A stretch of DNA of 64,000 nt from Chroicocephalus ridibundus (lineage: Eukaryota > Chordata > Aves > Charadriiformes > Laridae). A program made the translations under genes and the position numbers. Within the stretch, counting starts at the first letter, position 1. Every line of letters starts with the position of its first letter. The notes beneath the pieces were generated by a model. The model worked only from the letters and a program-made list of their open reading frames with translations, ran no database searches and had not been told where the DNA came from. Positions 36,101-49,150 of the stretch are shown piece by piece. The DNA is taken from positions 49,873,313-49,937,312 of the forward strand of contig NC_086285.1 of NCBI RefSeq assembly GCF_963924245.1, written 5' to 3'.

Positions 36101-39100
36101 GTAAGCATCTCTTTTATAGGTGCTACAGGGACATTTCAAAGCCCCTACAGCTCCCGAGGTGCCTGCACCAGGATCCCTGCTGTGTGAAGTCTGAGGACGT
36201 TCACAAGCCACACCTTGCATCTGCAGCAAATTACCACCGGCAGACAGTGACCACTTTAAAATATCCTTACAGTTCTCCCAAACAGTTTTATGAGAGGCCT
36301 AATTAAAATGATCTTGGTTGAGGAATCAGTCCGTGAAGGTCTGTCTCTTAGGTAATTGCTTTGGTGAGCTTACAGTTTCCAGTTGCACAAGGTGCTTCAT
36401 GGTGACCTGCGAGCAGTGGCAGGTCCGTGAGATAACTCCTCCTCCCTAAACACGTTCCTCCACTGTGCTCTGGCTTAATCCCATTTCTACCTGAATAAAA
36501 GTGGAGTTTTTACTGACATCTAATGTCTACCCGACCTGCATAATATCCTGCTGGTACGGTGTATTAGACTAATTCCATTAAACCATTTGATTCTCTTGAA
36601 CTTACTTATCTGCAGCAGGACACCTGGTTCATTGCAAGTTGCCTGCCCCGTCGCAGGACCTTCCCAGCTAAATCCCGCTCGGCTCTTCGCAGCGTCACCC
36701 TGCAGCCCGTGGGTCCCACAAACGCCAGTGTCGCGTGTGACCGCCGGCTAGTGCAGCTGGGGCAAATGCACCAACTGCATTTGCTGAGGCACCGGAGTCT
36801 GGAGCTCATTTTTGGTACTTTCTGGATCCAGCAGTGGATGTTTCTTGCAGCACCGAGGAGCATCCAGGAGAGGAGCTGGGAGAGGCTCAGTTCTAGGCTA
36901 GAGTGTGGGTGGCTATTTTAGGGAGTCCAGCTGGCATTAGCCCCTGCTACTGACCCTGCTGCCCTGTCCCAGCCGCCGGGAGAGGTCTCATGCCTGAAGA
37001 TCCCATGGGATGACGTTGGAGGGTATCGCCATAGCCATGTGGCAGCCACCCCTTGCTGGGCTGGGCTGTCCAGTGGGCAGCGGGTTACACAATCCATGGG
37101 GCAACACCAGGGAGAAACCCCAGCCTCTGCTCACCAGGCAGATTTGGAGAGGCAGAAGAAAATTTCATCTGGCACAGCCCCCAAGGATGGTGGACCACAA
37201 AACCCTCAGCTTTGGCAAAGAGAAGAAATAGGCTCAGGTACCCCACATCCTGGCAAATGGCAGGGAGGTCATATGCCCATCTCACACACGCCAGATTTCA
37301 ACTGCCTGGATGGAACTGCACAGGCACAGCAGCATCCTTTAACTAGAGCCTCCAAGTGCTTATTTCAGGATTGTTTTCTACCGTAACCGATTTGCACGGC
37401 ACTTAATCTCATTCTAATTGACCAGAACTGCTGATTGTGTTATAATTAAATTGCAGTCTAATTTTACTTAGCTATAACTGATAGAACACAAAGCTACAGT
37501 ACTAAACACTGGCATGAATATTAGGCGGAATTAGGCGGAAGAAATGTGGCGACAGACCACCATCACAGCGACCACTATCGATAGAAATGAATATTTAGTG
37601 GCCAAGGGAATCTAAAATAGCTTTTTAATATGTTTTAATGTGTTTTTTCTACATCCATCATTCTAAAATAGAATTTGGATTTCAGTTAAATGGACAAAAA
37701 CTGAGATTTTTGGATGACTGCCATTGTGGGCTTATCTTGTCCAGACATGTTGACTGGATATTTACCAGTTGTTGGTTTTACTGGTGGGGGTGAAGCCCGT
37801 GCTGCTAATGCCCATTTTTCTACCATCATATTTCTTCCCTCTTGCCAGACCAACTACTTTATTTAGTGTATTGTAGAAAAGTGAGCTCATCGTGCAGATA
37901 AAACATCAAAGGTGTTCATTGTGCAAGCCCTAGAACTAGGTCATTCAGTTCCCTTTCCAGATTCAATCTTCTCTTGCTTTTGTATTAATGAACCTGCAAT
38001 GGAGGTGGCTTTTTACATTCCTGGGTCGTTGAAATGAAAGCCACCATCACTTCAGCCCATGCAAAAGCATGAGAAAAAGCTCTATTTAATGCTGGAGAGC
38101 AAACTGCTGGAGGTCCAAGTTTCATGCCATGCTTTCTCTATAGAATGTACGCTTTACTAAAATAATTGTACATGCGTATTTCCAAAAGCTACTTTTCATG
38201 GGGAGCTGAAAAACTATATCAACCCCTCTCCATACATAACAGGGACCACAGGCTGCACCAGCAGTGTTAACGCTGGGGAATTCTCCCTTTACGTCCATCC
38301 TTTCTGCCTTCTCTCTCCCCCACCAGCCAGTAAATCCAAGCCGATGTGGAGACAGAAGCTTTAACTTATGCCAATACCTGATATTATTCTCCCTGTGGCA
38401 CTGCAGTGGTGACAAGGCACCTACAGCTTTTACCTGGAAATAACCCCACACGGGCACCTTCATCAGCTTCAGCCATTGCTGAGTTTATCTTGTGGTAAAA
38501 TGTACTCTTCTGGTCTCCTCCAGGATTTTGTTTTTAAGGGCAGGGTAGCGCACAAGCACTTGTTTTGCCATTGATAAAACATACCGTTTTCAATAATGAA
38601 GCTAAAAATCCCAAGTACGCAGTGACTTAGGTGGCTTGGTCTTCTCAGGAGAGGTAAAAAGTAGAGCGATGCTTTGTCGCTCAGGCAGAAAAAAACACCA
38701 AGAAGAAACCTGGTTTGGTCATTAGCCTGCCAGACTTTGTTGATGTTCCTCTGAGAGCCAGACTATGGCGGGAGTGACTTCAGCCTGAGAGCTGAAGACC
38801 GAAAGCAGCAGGCCCATGCCGTAAAATATTTTCTCTTTCCACTAACCAACCCACATGAGGTTAATGTGCAAAGCGCTATTAATCCTTCTACAAACAGAAC
38901 ATTTTTCAGTTCATTAAACATTATTGCTAAACCACCAGTAGCTCTTCCTCAATTACTCACCTCTGAGAAAAGTGGCTCACAACTAAGTAGGAGCAGAAAT
39001 AGGTATTAAACTGATTGTTCCAATGATAGCTCGTGCTGTGCAGGATAATTTCTGTTATTATTTGGTTTCTTTGGTGGGGCTGGACAGAGAGACTGGATTT

Positions 39101-42100
39101 GTCTACACCGAAGTATTTTGCTAATGCTGAAGACACACGTATTTATTCAGTCCAGCAAGCATTCATTTTATGTTTCCAGTGTGATGGGCAGAACTGACCA
39201 ACCTCTTCCATCACCTCACTTGACTCTCTCCCTCCAGCAATATAAAAACGCCAAGCCTGTGCCTTTTCACCCAGCTCCATGCTTCCTTAGGAGAGGTCTC
39301 CTGCAGACATGTGGGGCCATCCCTTTGCCTGAAGCCAAAACTCTGAATTTCAGCCCCTGGCAGAGCACCGTGGCACTCGCAGGAGGTCAATTCTGCTCTC
39401 TGCTTTTGCTGCTGGAGAGGGGCTGGAGGGACAGGGTCAAGGTTTGGAGGAGGCAGCAAGGAAGAAGGTGAACAGGTGAACGCTGTATTTCAGCAGATCC
39501 TTTCCAACCCTACCACTAAAGGAAGGAGGAAAAATACCCCCCAAAAAAATCCCCAATAAGGCTGCTGTTTGCGGTAAGAGGAGAGGATATTGGGAACAAT
39601 TTGGGGACGGAGGGCTGCTGCTGGTTAAGAACGGACAGGAGTCTTAGAAATTTGATAAAATGCAAAGCTACCTTTGAAATCATTTTAGGCCCTGCCAATC
39701 TGGGTTACTAAATGCATCCAGTTTCACTTGTAAAAGGTATTTGCTCTAAAATATGATCAATTTATGACTTTCAGGTCTAGCTCATGGATACAATCCCCAG
39801 AAGAACTCCATTTCATACCTCCGCAACAGCTATCAGTGTGATGAATCGTCAGTTTTTCATCAAAACCAACAGCTGGCAGACCTAATTTCTTTACTTACAA
39901 AAGAGCTGAATTAATTTCCAGCTAGGTCTCAATCATCCATACTTATTTAAAAGCAATGCCACAGTCCTCAGAGTAACCCTTCTGTTATGCAATTCAAATC
40001 GGTCCAGTTCTTCAGCTGGGAGCAAACTTTTCCCCAGCCGTCAAAATTGTTGTACGACTGCCATTTTGGGGAAAGGAATAACATTGATTTAGATTTGTCT
40101 TCCAAGTTATGGAACCGATTTTGAAACCTTTACTCTGCACTCTGCTTTCAAGAGGGAAGACCGTAAAATGATGGAGAGATGGCATCTTCCTGAATTCAAT
40201 GGAGAGATTCCAAAAGACCAACTGACCCTGGTTTCTATGCTTTCCAGCATTCTAGCTTTTCTGAAAGGACAGACTCCTTTTCAGGGTACCTTTTCACCAG
40301 GTCTGTTGGTCTCAAGGTCGGCCACAGACTGTGCTCCATCATGCAACAGGAAGCTCCTGACCTCAGGAAAGCTGCAGAGCCCAGATTACAGCTGGTCTCT
40401 CTGGTGGGAAACTCTGTTAACCAAGTTGAAACCTGCCAGATCTTACCCAGCTAACCAGCAGGTAAGAGATCCGCACTTCCAGTGAGTGACCAGGCTCACC
40501 TGTTATAGGAAGCATTAAAGCACCTACCTGTTTTCAGAAATGAGAGAGGGAGCTTACACAAAATGTTTAGATTGCTAAATTAGCTGAAATTGAGCCCACC
40601 CAACATGTAAAATGACAGTACTTCCATTAAACTGACCCAAGCTAACCCATATAAATGTAATTCCAAATGGTTTTCTTACTGATATCTTAGACTCATGGGC
40701 TTGATCCCTAAGTCTATGAGAAGTCTTTGCTTGCAGGAGTGCACAATGCTTGTGGTATATTTACAGCTTTAATATAGACCAGGAAAGAAATTGGTAAGGA
40801 TTCCACTCTAATCTATCATCTGACCTACAAACTATTTGGCTTGAGATTCTGTATCTTGTAATCAATAAATTCCAGAATTAAGTGACACATCTGCATGTCT
40901 GTGGTTCCTAGGGAACCTTTATGCTTCCCAAACAAACAAGCTGGATCCACTCGTTTGATTTCCTGAAAGGGAAGGCAAGGAGAGGATTAGGAGAGCTTTG
41001 GGTCAAATAGAGAAACGTATTTAGGTGCTTACAGTCCCACAGCAATCAATAGGCACTGAGGCACTTAACAGACTTGCCGGAGCCTGTCCTTAAGCAATAT
41101 TGGCAGTTTCCAAAAGGTGATCTGGCAGCAGCTGGCTGGCCATATGGTCTGCATCAGCGGCCAGTGAAGCCAGTGGGAGAGGACAGAGTCAGGATTTTGC
41201 CCGTGCTCACCTTGCCACCGCTTACGTCGCACTTGGAGACAGACAGGGACGATCTAAGGCCAATGCCATCAAACCCGGTAGTTCTGAAATTCTGTTCCTA
41301 AACCCACATCTAATGCCGACTTTCAAGTTGTTTGGAGAGGAGCAGGCACTATCTTGTGATGTTGTATGGTGTCTACCAGCAGGGGCTCCTGGTCTGTGGG
41401 GTGATTCCTAGCACTGTAACTAGTATGTTAGTCTTGAGCAGAAGTGGCTCATAGTTTAATTTCAGTGGCACCACATCATTAGTAGATCTGCCTCTGTCAC
41501 GAAATCATAGCTTCAGTTTCCTGGCTTTATCAATAGGCCACTTTTTTCTTTCTGAGGTAGCACAACCAAACTCTTCCTCACACATACATCTTTGTGGGGA
41601 ACAGCTAAATCTAAAGTTTTGCTTCATGTGTTTTTCTTACACGAAATTAAGAGAACTTCTTTAGGCTTCATCCGAGCTCTGCACAAGCAAGAGTGGCCTC
41701 AGCAATGGATCACTGATCACTTTGCAGCACTTAGATCCAGTTACAAGCCTGAGTTAGCCTGCCATGCCTATGCAGGAAGGCATGTGTACTGGACTGTCAA
41801 TGATCACATAAGACTCTTAAATCTCTATTAAACATGACACACTTCAAATAATTTATATGAAGGTTAAATCCTATTATAAAGCCACTTACCTGAAGTTACT
41901 ACTGTTTCTCAAGACCACCCTCAATGCAACCAGGATCGGTGTCTGAGTTACCAATGTGAGCTCAGTGACATTTCTCTGCGCTTGGTTGCTTTTCTCTCCT
42001 TTTCCTTTTTCTCAAGTTACCATTTTTAGCGCCTTGTTCCAGAAGAGGTCAGTGCTCCTGCCCCAGGAACAATTAACTGCTGCCTGCTGGCCATGGCAAG

Positions 42101-43974
42101 GCAGACATCGTTATTCCTCAGAAGTGTCCATGGCGTAGCAGCACGCAGTAGGCTACAATTGCCACATCGGAGAGTGATGTTACCCAGAATGACCTGAACC
42201 ACTATATGAACTCACAAGCCCCAAAAGGAAGAGGCAATAAGACATCTCCGCCAGAAGAGTAAGTCCCTTTTCTTCAGGGTTAACATTTCCATCGGCAGCT
42301 GAACCTAGTTAACCTTAATGGAACTGATATGCTCACAATATCAGCAAAATAAAATCATTCAGTACCTTCCTACATTGCAGGAAATGATATTGATTTATTC
42401 ATTTGAAAGATTCCCCACGGGGTATCAGTAGGTCCCTCCACGTGTGAGTTAAAGACGTTGGGCTCCATTTTGGATTAGAGCTTGTTCTGCAATACAGCTG
42501 CATGGATGGCAGCAGGGAGGGTGCTGGACCCAAGCTATTTGTGCCTGCTGGCTGTGGTTTGAGATCTTACCAACGGTGGGATCCGTCAGGGCCTTCAGCA
42601 GGAAAGAGCCCTTACAGCTGTAGGGTAGGACATTATTCTCATGGAGCATACTCTCAGGTCTATGGGGCCTGAACCAAGCAAGTTTCTCCGGCAGGTGCTG
42701 GAGAACAGACAATTTGTTTTCTTCCATCACCGAGTGATGCTCCTGTATACCAGCCTCAGCAAAGAGAAGAAACACGTTTGTGCCTCTTCAGGGTCTCATT
42801 CAAAGTCCCTCAGCCCAAAACAGGTGCCAAGTCATAAAAGGTGTGTCAGAGAGAGAGGTTCAACGAGCCTCATGTTGAGCTGGCCCAACAGTCGGCAGCA
42901 AAAGCCGTGGCTGCTTGCCCAAGTGAGGAAGAGGCAGTGAACAGCCAAGTCCCTTCCTGCATGTCATGGACCCCAAAATACAGGCAGGGTCTCTGTATCA
43001 GCCCGGAGGGGCTAACTTCTCCCCACACTCCCAAACATGGTCTTCCACTGATGTCATTGCAGCTGTATCTGTCTGGTTTTGTAAAAGTGTGTCTGGTCGA
43101 AAAGAGCTACAAAATCACGGTGCGTACCACCACCAGCCCTGGAGCATCAGACACTGGCACCAGCAATACCTGCTGAGAGAGTCCACAAGCACCTAAAATT
43201 CCCGAGTGGAGGGGTCAGTGCCCCCTGCTTTGACCAGAAAGACATACAAGCATTATGTTAGGAAAACAGGTTTTAAACTACCAACACATTTCTCTGGAGC
43301 CGTATGGTGGCACGTGTCTGTGCTATCTTCCAGCATGGCACTGATTGCAATCAAATGCCCATGAACCAGGCTCTCACTTGGTGCATGTCATCTACCTGGT
43401 GGATATAACTGGCTCCGGAGTTTCAGAAACTCCAATCTCATGGACACAGGGTACCTTCTAATCTTGTAATCTCATAAATCATTGTACTGTTGCTGATGCT
43501 TCACTCTTGGGGGAAAAACAAAAAAAAAGAAAAAGGTTAATACACAAAAGGGAGGTTTCAGTTTTAAAAAGCTCCCTTTATTCACCTGAATCCCACTAAG
43601 GTCAAGAGAAAGGCTGCTACTGACTCATAACAGCATTTGAATCGAGGGCTGAATTAGAAATTACACTTTGTACAATTTCAGCTCAGGAAAGAACTAGCTT
43701 CCTAAAAGATCACATGGTGGCAACTTTCATCCTTTCTTAGCAAAAGTCCTAGAAATACTTTCCAACACTTACTCACCAAATCAGACCCTTTTTCTCTCCT
43801 ATGACAGTTTTAATAAAAGCTAGTTATAGTTTTGATCCTATAGATGTTAAAAATGTGTTTCAGACACCTTTTATGAACAAAATACTCACTGAAATCCAAA
43901 GTGTTGTGAGTGTTCGAGGAGCTCATCTCTAATGGGCTGCTTCTAACTCTTAGAGTCTTGGAAGAGGAACGGGC

Positions 43975-44345
43975 CCCCAGGGCATTTAGTCTGGAGAAAA
44001 GGAGGCTGAGGGCAGACCTTATCGCTCCCTACAACTACCTGAAAGGAGGGTGTAGCGAGGCTGGGGTTGGTCTCTTCTCCCGGGTAACCAACGATAGGAC
44101 AAGAGGGAATAGCCTCAAGTTGTGCCAGGGGAGGTTTAGGATATTGGATATTAGGAAAAATTTTTCACTGAAAGGGTTATCAAACATTGGAAGAGACTGC
44201 CCAGGGAAGAGGTATTTAAAAGCCGGGCAGATGTGGTGCTTAGGAACATGGTTTAGCGGTGGTTTTGGTAGTGTTACGTTGACGGTTGCACTTGATGATC
44301 TTAAAGGTCCCTTCCAACCTAGGCAATTCTATGATTCTAAGATTC
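43975..44345 (+). mobile_element. CR1 LINE 3' fragment (about 370 bp)
   Basis: The plus-strand translation starts with FSLEKRRLRADLIAPYNYLKGG and GLFSRVTNDRTRGNSLKL, the ORF2 C-terminus. It continues to a 3' end with CCTTCCAACCTAGGCAATTC and a TATGATTCTAAGATTC tail. The exact 5' break is uncertain by about 15 bp. Its 3' region (gatgatcttaaaggtccc) differs from the copies at 7235 and 15678, so it belongs to another CR1 subfamily. Confidence 0.93.
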
Positions 44346-47300
44346 AATACCCAGATCTACCCAAATACCCTTTTGGGCCCAGCCAGCCTGGGGTGGCACT
44401 GGAGAGGACCATCAGCCATTGAAACTTCTGATCCCTAAAGGGGCCTCCTCTGACTTCTGCCATGGTTTTGAACAGCTTCTTCAACACCGGTTTTACTAGT
44501 CTTCCCTGCAGGCAGCTGGCTCTGGTGTGCAGTCACTCCCATCGCCCCACGCAGACGTGCACCAAGCTCCTCTCCTCCACCTCCCTCCAGTAGACCCAAC
44601 ACCAGCACGTCTTTGAGCCTGCAAACTCAGAGAACCAAGCAGATGAGAAGCAACTCCTCAACACCCCAAAGCAAATAATTTCCTTCAGATTCACCTCCCA
44701 GAACTGGCTCGCTGTCAGAGGAGGGGCAGCGCACAGTGGAAACTGTGGAGATGCACATAGGAGGGTCCGACTCTTTCCGTGGCACTTTGCCATGGGCTGA
44801 CTTGCGCCTGCTACGAAGCCATAGCTGTCATCTCCTGCCTCTCCCAGTAGATGTCTGAAGTGGTGCACCGGGACTGTCTCCCTCACATCTCTTGCACAGG
44901 GCTCTGCATGCAGTAAGCGCACGCGGAGCTACGAGTCGTTGGTGATGTGCAGCCGCCATAGGGAAGGGACACATCTAAGGACAGATTTCAGATCCTCTCC
45001 CTCTCAGGCAGAGGAAATTTGGGGCACAGTTTCACACGGCTCATGCCTGCAACCACCCGGGAATTTTACCAAAGTTTCCCCTCTGCATTCCCCCATCTCA
45101 ACTCTACAGTCATTTTTCCTGGCTTTGGTGTCACTGTTTTCAGCATGTGCTGTCTTCCAGTGACACCTAGGGACAGAGACTGGAAATAGCAAGCTGGCCA
45201 TCTTACATAAGCGTTGTGTAAAATGTATTTCAGGGTGATGTTTTTTTTGACAGAGACGGATTATTTAATTGCTTTTGCAAAAAAAGCCCAGGAGTCTCTT
45301 ATCTCCTCTGAGAAACCTAAAATAACGCTTATGGCAGAATTTGTATTTTTAAAAATCTTTTGTTGTTATCTCCCAATAACTACTTGTAAAACTTCAATCG
45401 CACAATGGACACAAACCTATAAATCTTAAATAAGCCAATGGCTGAAGGGACAGTTGTGATTAAGATCTGGAGAAAAGCATCTTGCGTGTTTTGCCAGATT
45501 GACATACCATACTCCCCAAGGCCCACTCCTCAGCTCATGTGCGTTAGCATTAATTTCAGAAAGCGACACCAGACAAACGGCACTGATTAACATAGCATTT
45601 CACTCTGGTCCAAAAAGTGCAAGCAAGATGAAGACATTTCATTACTGGAAACAAAGCACATGGAAAGGAATATTGTCATCATGAGGACAGAAACACTTCA
45701 GAGTCAAAAGAACAAGCAAGTTGCTTCGTGTAGCTGTATCTACTATTTACCCATTGCTACTGCTGCTACTACTACTAATTTACTCATTACATTTGCACTT
45801 CAGTTCTCTGGTCATGAATCAGAGTCACCACGCGTGGTGTTTTGCCTACGCAGGACAACGATATGGGCCCTGACCTGGAGATCTTACCTGCAGGGCAGGA
45901 CACAACTGCAGGAGCAGAGCAGAGGAACGGTGGCTCCATCTAGGCTGCTTTGTAGCCTGGCTTGATGTCACGCTTGAGCCTGCAGTGTGGAAGAGCTTGT
46001 TCCTGGAGGAACAAAGCTGAAGCAGCGGCAAATCTTCACACTGTGCCTCCATTTCTTTACCAGAGGAGCAGGCCAGCTTCCTCCAGAGCATCACCGGGAA
46101 CAGCCAAACATGTTTAAATAGAAAACGCGCTATGTGCCTGTGTAATGCATCACATCAACCACGCAGAAACATACAGGCTAGCTCTTAAACCAGGCTTTGT
46201 GCGACAGTACAGTCTACATCTGCTCTGGATTTACCCCTGTAAATTTAGACTTCCTAATTCTACATGACCCGCAAGAACGAAAGAATCCTGTGCTAAGTCA
46301 TGCCTGGACCTTTGGAGAATCCCCCCAAAATACCACGTGTCTTTGATGGCAGGAAGAAATGTGGAACATATTCTCAGAGGGAGAAGACATCAAGAGAAGT
46401 GCTCATACACATACCAAGAGCTTGTATGTCCAAACCCAAAGTATTTAAATCTGCTCACGTGGAAAAACAGTGTGGAGAAGGTGGGGACAGGGGGAAACCT
46501 GGTGGTTTTTTCTAGATCTTTTGGTCCGATCAGATAGAGCTGCACCAGCTGAGGCCCAAATTCAGTGAACAGAGAAAAACTCCGTCCAAAAGTAAAGGTC
46601 AAGTAAACTTTTGAAAAATAAAAGCCAGTGGATGCTTCGCCAGTGTCAGCACTACAAGACGTGATCCTGAAAATACAGTCTGTCCAATTCTATTAACTTC
46701 AGGGCAATGTCTCTTGACACGTACCTGTGAAGGAACCAGAAAAAAGTCCATCCCTTTGCTCCCAGCAGCCACTTTGCCAGACCACTACAGACAATGGAAA
46801 CTGCAAGCCAAACCTTTTGTTTCTTTTTGCCACCTCTGCTGTTTCCGTCACACAGCAGCGCTGCCCGGCAGCCAGAGCCAGCAGCCCCTCCCGAGGCATG
46901 TTCCCGGCGCTCATGAGGGCAGGACCAGTTGCAGCAGGATTTCCCAAAGCTCACACAACCCTTGCTGTGTCTTCCAGATGGGGAGCTGGGAGAAAGCACC
47001 TCTTTGGGGCTCATTTAGGGCACTGAAATAAACCGAGCAAGAACTCTTCTGGGCAGGAAATGCCTCTTAAGGTAACATAAGAGAAGCTTCAACTTTAAGA
47101 GCTTCTTTGCAGAAATGTAACACCCAAATCATATATTTGGAAGATTCTCACGTTGTTTCCTCGTATTCAGTTATTCCAGCTAAACTTTCCTGTTAAAGCA
47201 TCTCTAATGCCTGCCTTCTGAAAACATACCTTAACAAGGTATTAGCAGCCTGAAATCAAATTGAGACAGCTAATAAGATACTAGAAACTAACAGGAGATT

Positions 47301-49150
47301 AGAGATCACCTCCTATTATTTAGGTGATTGGGGAGAGGGGGTGCGCTGAGTAAACAGCTAAGAATACAGCCTGGGCACCGAAATTTCCAAGTGACACCAC
47401 CACCACGTTCTTTGCAAAACAGCCTTTGGAGCCTCGAGACAGCTACATAAGGGCTATTACCACTTTAAGCACATTCCCTTTGCGCTCCCGCTTGCCTGTA
47501 GCTTCATCCAGCAACATGCAGCTGCTGCCGACGGGGTGCTTTTGTATATAAAATCATGTCCTCAGAAGTTCGTTTGTTGTTCTGAATGTTGGCCTTGATG
47601 ATTTCTACAACTTCATGTTTGTTTGGGTTTTTTTTCCCCCTGTAAATCTCCACACCACAGTGGATAACTGCCGATTTTCCTTGTTGGGAGGGTACTGCCC
47701 TGAAAGTGTCAAGATACTACTTTTGTCAGACAAAGCAATTAAAAGACTGCAGGGACAGACCCACAGTAGATGCCATTTCTGTGCAGTCAGATCACGGCCC
47801 ATGACCAGAGCGCTCTGATACTTTGAATTTATGGCCAGAGACCCAGCTGCCGATGCGGCTGAAGTGCTATGAGAACCAGCTAAGACATGGAAATTGCAGA
47901 GCTGCTTCTGTGCAGGGCAAACCACAAGGCAGCAGATGCTGCCGCGTTCAGACTGGCTTCAGGCAGAGGCAACTTGAAGGGCTCTGCATTGCTCTACAAG
48001 GTGCGGACACCTCCTTCCCTCGCATCCTCTGCAGAAACCCTTTTTATCTTCCACAGCATTGCTGAAGGATGATCCAGTTTCAGTGTGACTTAAGCCAGCA
48101 CTGGAATGCACTTCTACGACCAGGAGAAATTAAGCCATTTGATGAACCAAAGAGATGTTCCTCTCCTCGGCGCCCTTTAAAAACAGCTTTGCATGCAAGG
48201 CAAGCGAGGCAGCGACGGATGAGGACTCCAGGCCCAGTTACTTTCAAACTGAACGCTGTTCACCATATTTTTTTTTTTTATGAAGTAAACCCACTACTGG
48301 AAAATCAGAAAGTTTCTCCATGCTACTGCAGAATTTTACCTAAAGGAAAGATAAGTAAGGGAGGAAAATAATCTTCTTTCAATCTTCTTTCAATATTCCC
48401 TAGAAGGACCTTTTTTATACTGAATTCTCACTTGTATAAATTATCTTGAATAATGCATGGATTAATTTACAGGTTACTATTTATTAAAGGAACCCGGACA
48501 GTGGTTGTGTTCTGTATCTTCAAGTCCTAATCCAGATCTGGCCTTTGAGTTACAGGCGTAACTCAACAATATCGGATACTGACAAGTATCATGCAGATAC
48601 TGCTAATATCAGCTTGCAGGAGCATCTTTTTTTACCAGTGTTACCGAGTGTAGATGTGTTGATACCACCCACATATCTGGCACTTACTGAGGTGCAGCCC
48701 ATCATTCATCAGGAGGTACTCCCATCACACGAGCATCTAACATTGTGTGAGAACAGGCTGCTTCCTCTACAACAGGGCCTGCCCTTCAGTAGACCATTTT
48801 TAACCTTTCTTACCCCAGACAATTCTCTGATTACATATCAATGCATTTGTCATTTGCTGGGTCCACCTAAAAGAGCAAACTTCTAGTTGATTTGAGGGAC
48901 AGGCTACCAAAACTACTGCTGTGCCACTTCTTTCACAGCGTATCCCATCAAGACACCCAGGGCTTGTCCGCCTGCACTGTAGGAACAGTGCTGTTTCCCT
49001 CTCCCACTGTGAGAGGGACCACAAACACAGCTGGCAGCTAAATCCTGCCTTTGACGAGCATGACCAGTCTACTTGCAACCATGTCTGCAGAATTCAGCTA
49101 CTCATAACTTAGAGAACTAAGTCTGGATCATGGTATTCTGCTGCATAATC
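44346..49150. other. Intergenic DNA, no gene recognised
   Basis: No exon, RNA gene or repeat family recognised. Open frames reach about 130 codons on both strands, with heavy overlap between strands and no family features. A short ACT/TGC triplet-rich patch lies near 45755-45780. Confidence 0.5.

Larger units (their letters stand above)
28435..43974. other. Intergenic DNA, no gene recognised
   Basis: A 15.5-kb stretch with no named exon or transposon. It holds a 225-codon ORF of unknown meaning (28825-29502, plus), a perfect 12-bp hairpin (30104-30132), an A/C-rich simple tract (about 35755-35810), a GC-richer patch (36600-37000) without a convincing gene, and an AT-rich, homeobox-core-rich block at 37400-37500. 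Confidence 0.5.

Noticed and set aside
36600..37000. GC-richer patch with open frames on both strands
   Set aside because: CpG content is modest, no promoter motif cluster or exon borders are seen, and the peptides are unrecognised.
41375..41400. CTCF-like ACCAGCAGGGGCTCCTGG
   Set aside because: It lacks one G of the core spacing; a poor match compared with the site at 63861.
48545..48886. 113-codon plus-strand ORF with ordinary-looking composition
   Set aside because: Not recognised, no splice-site or regulatory support.
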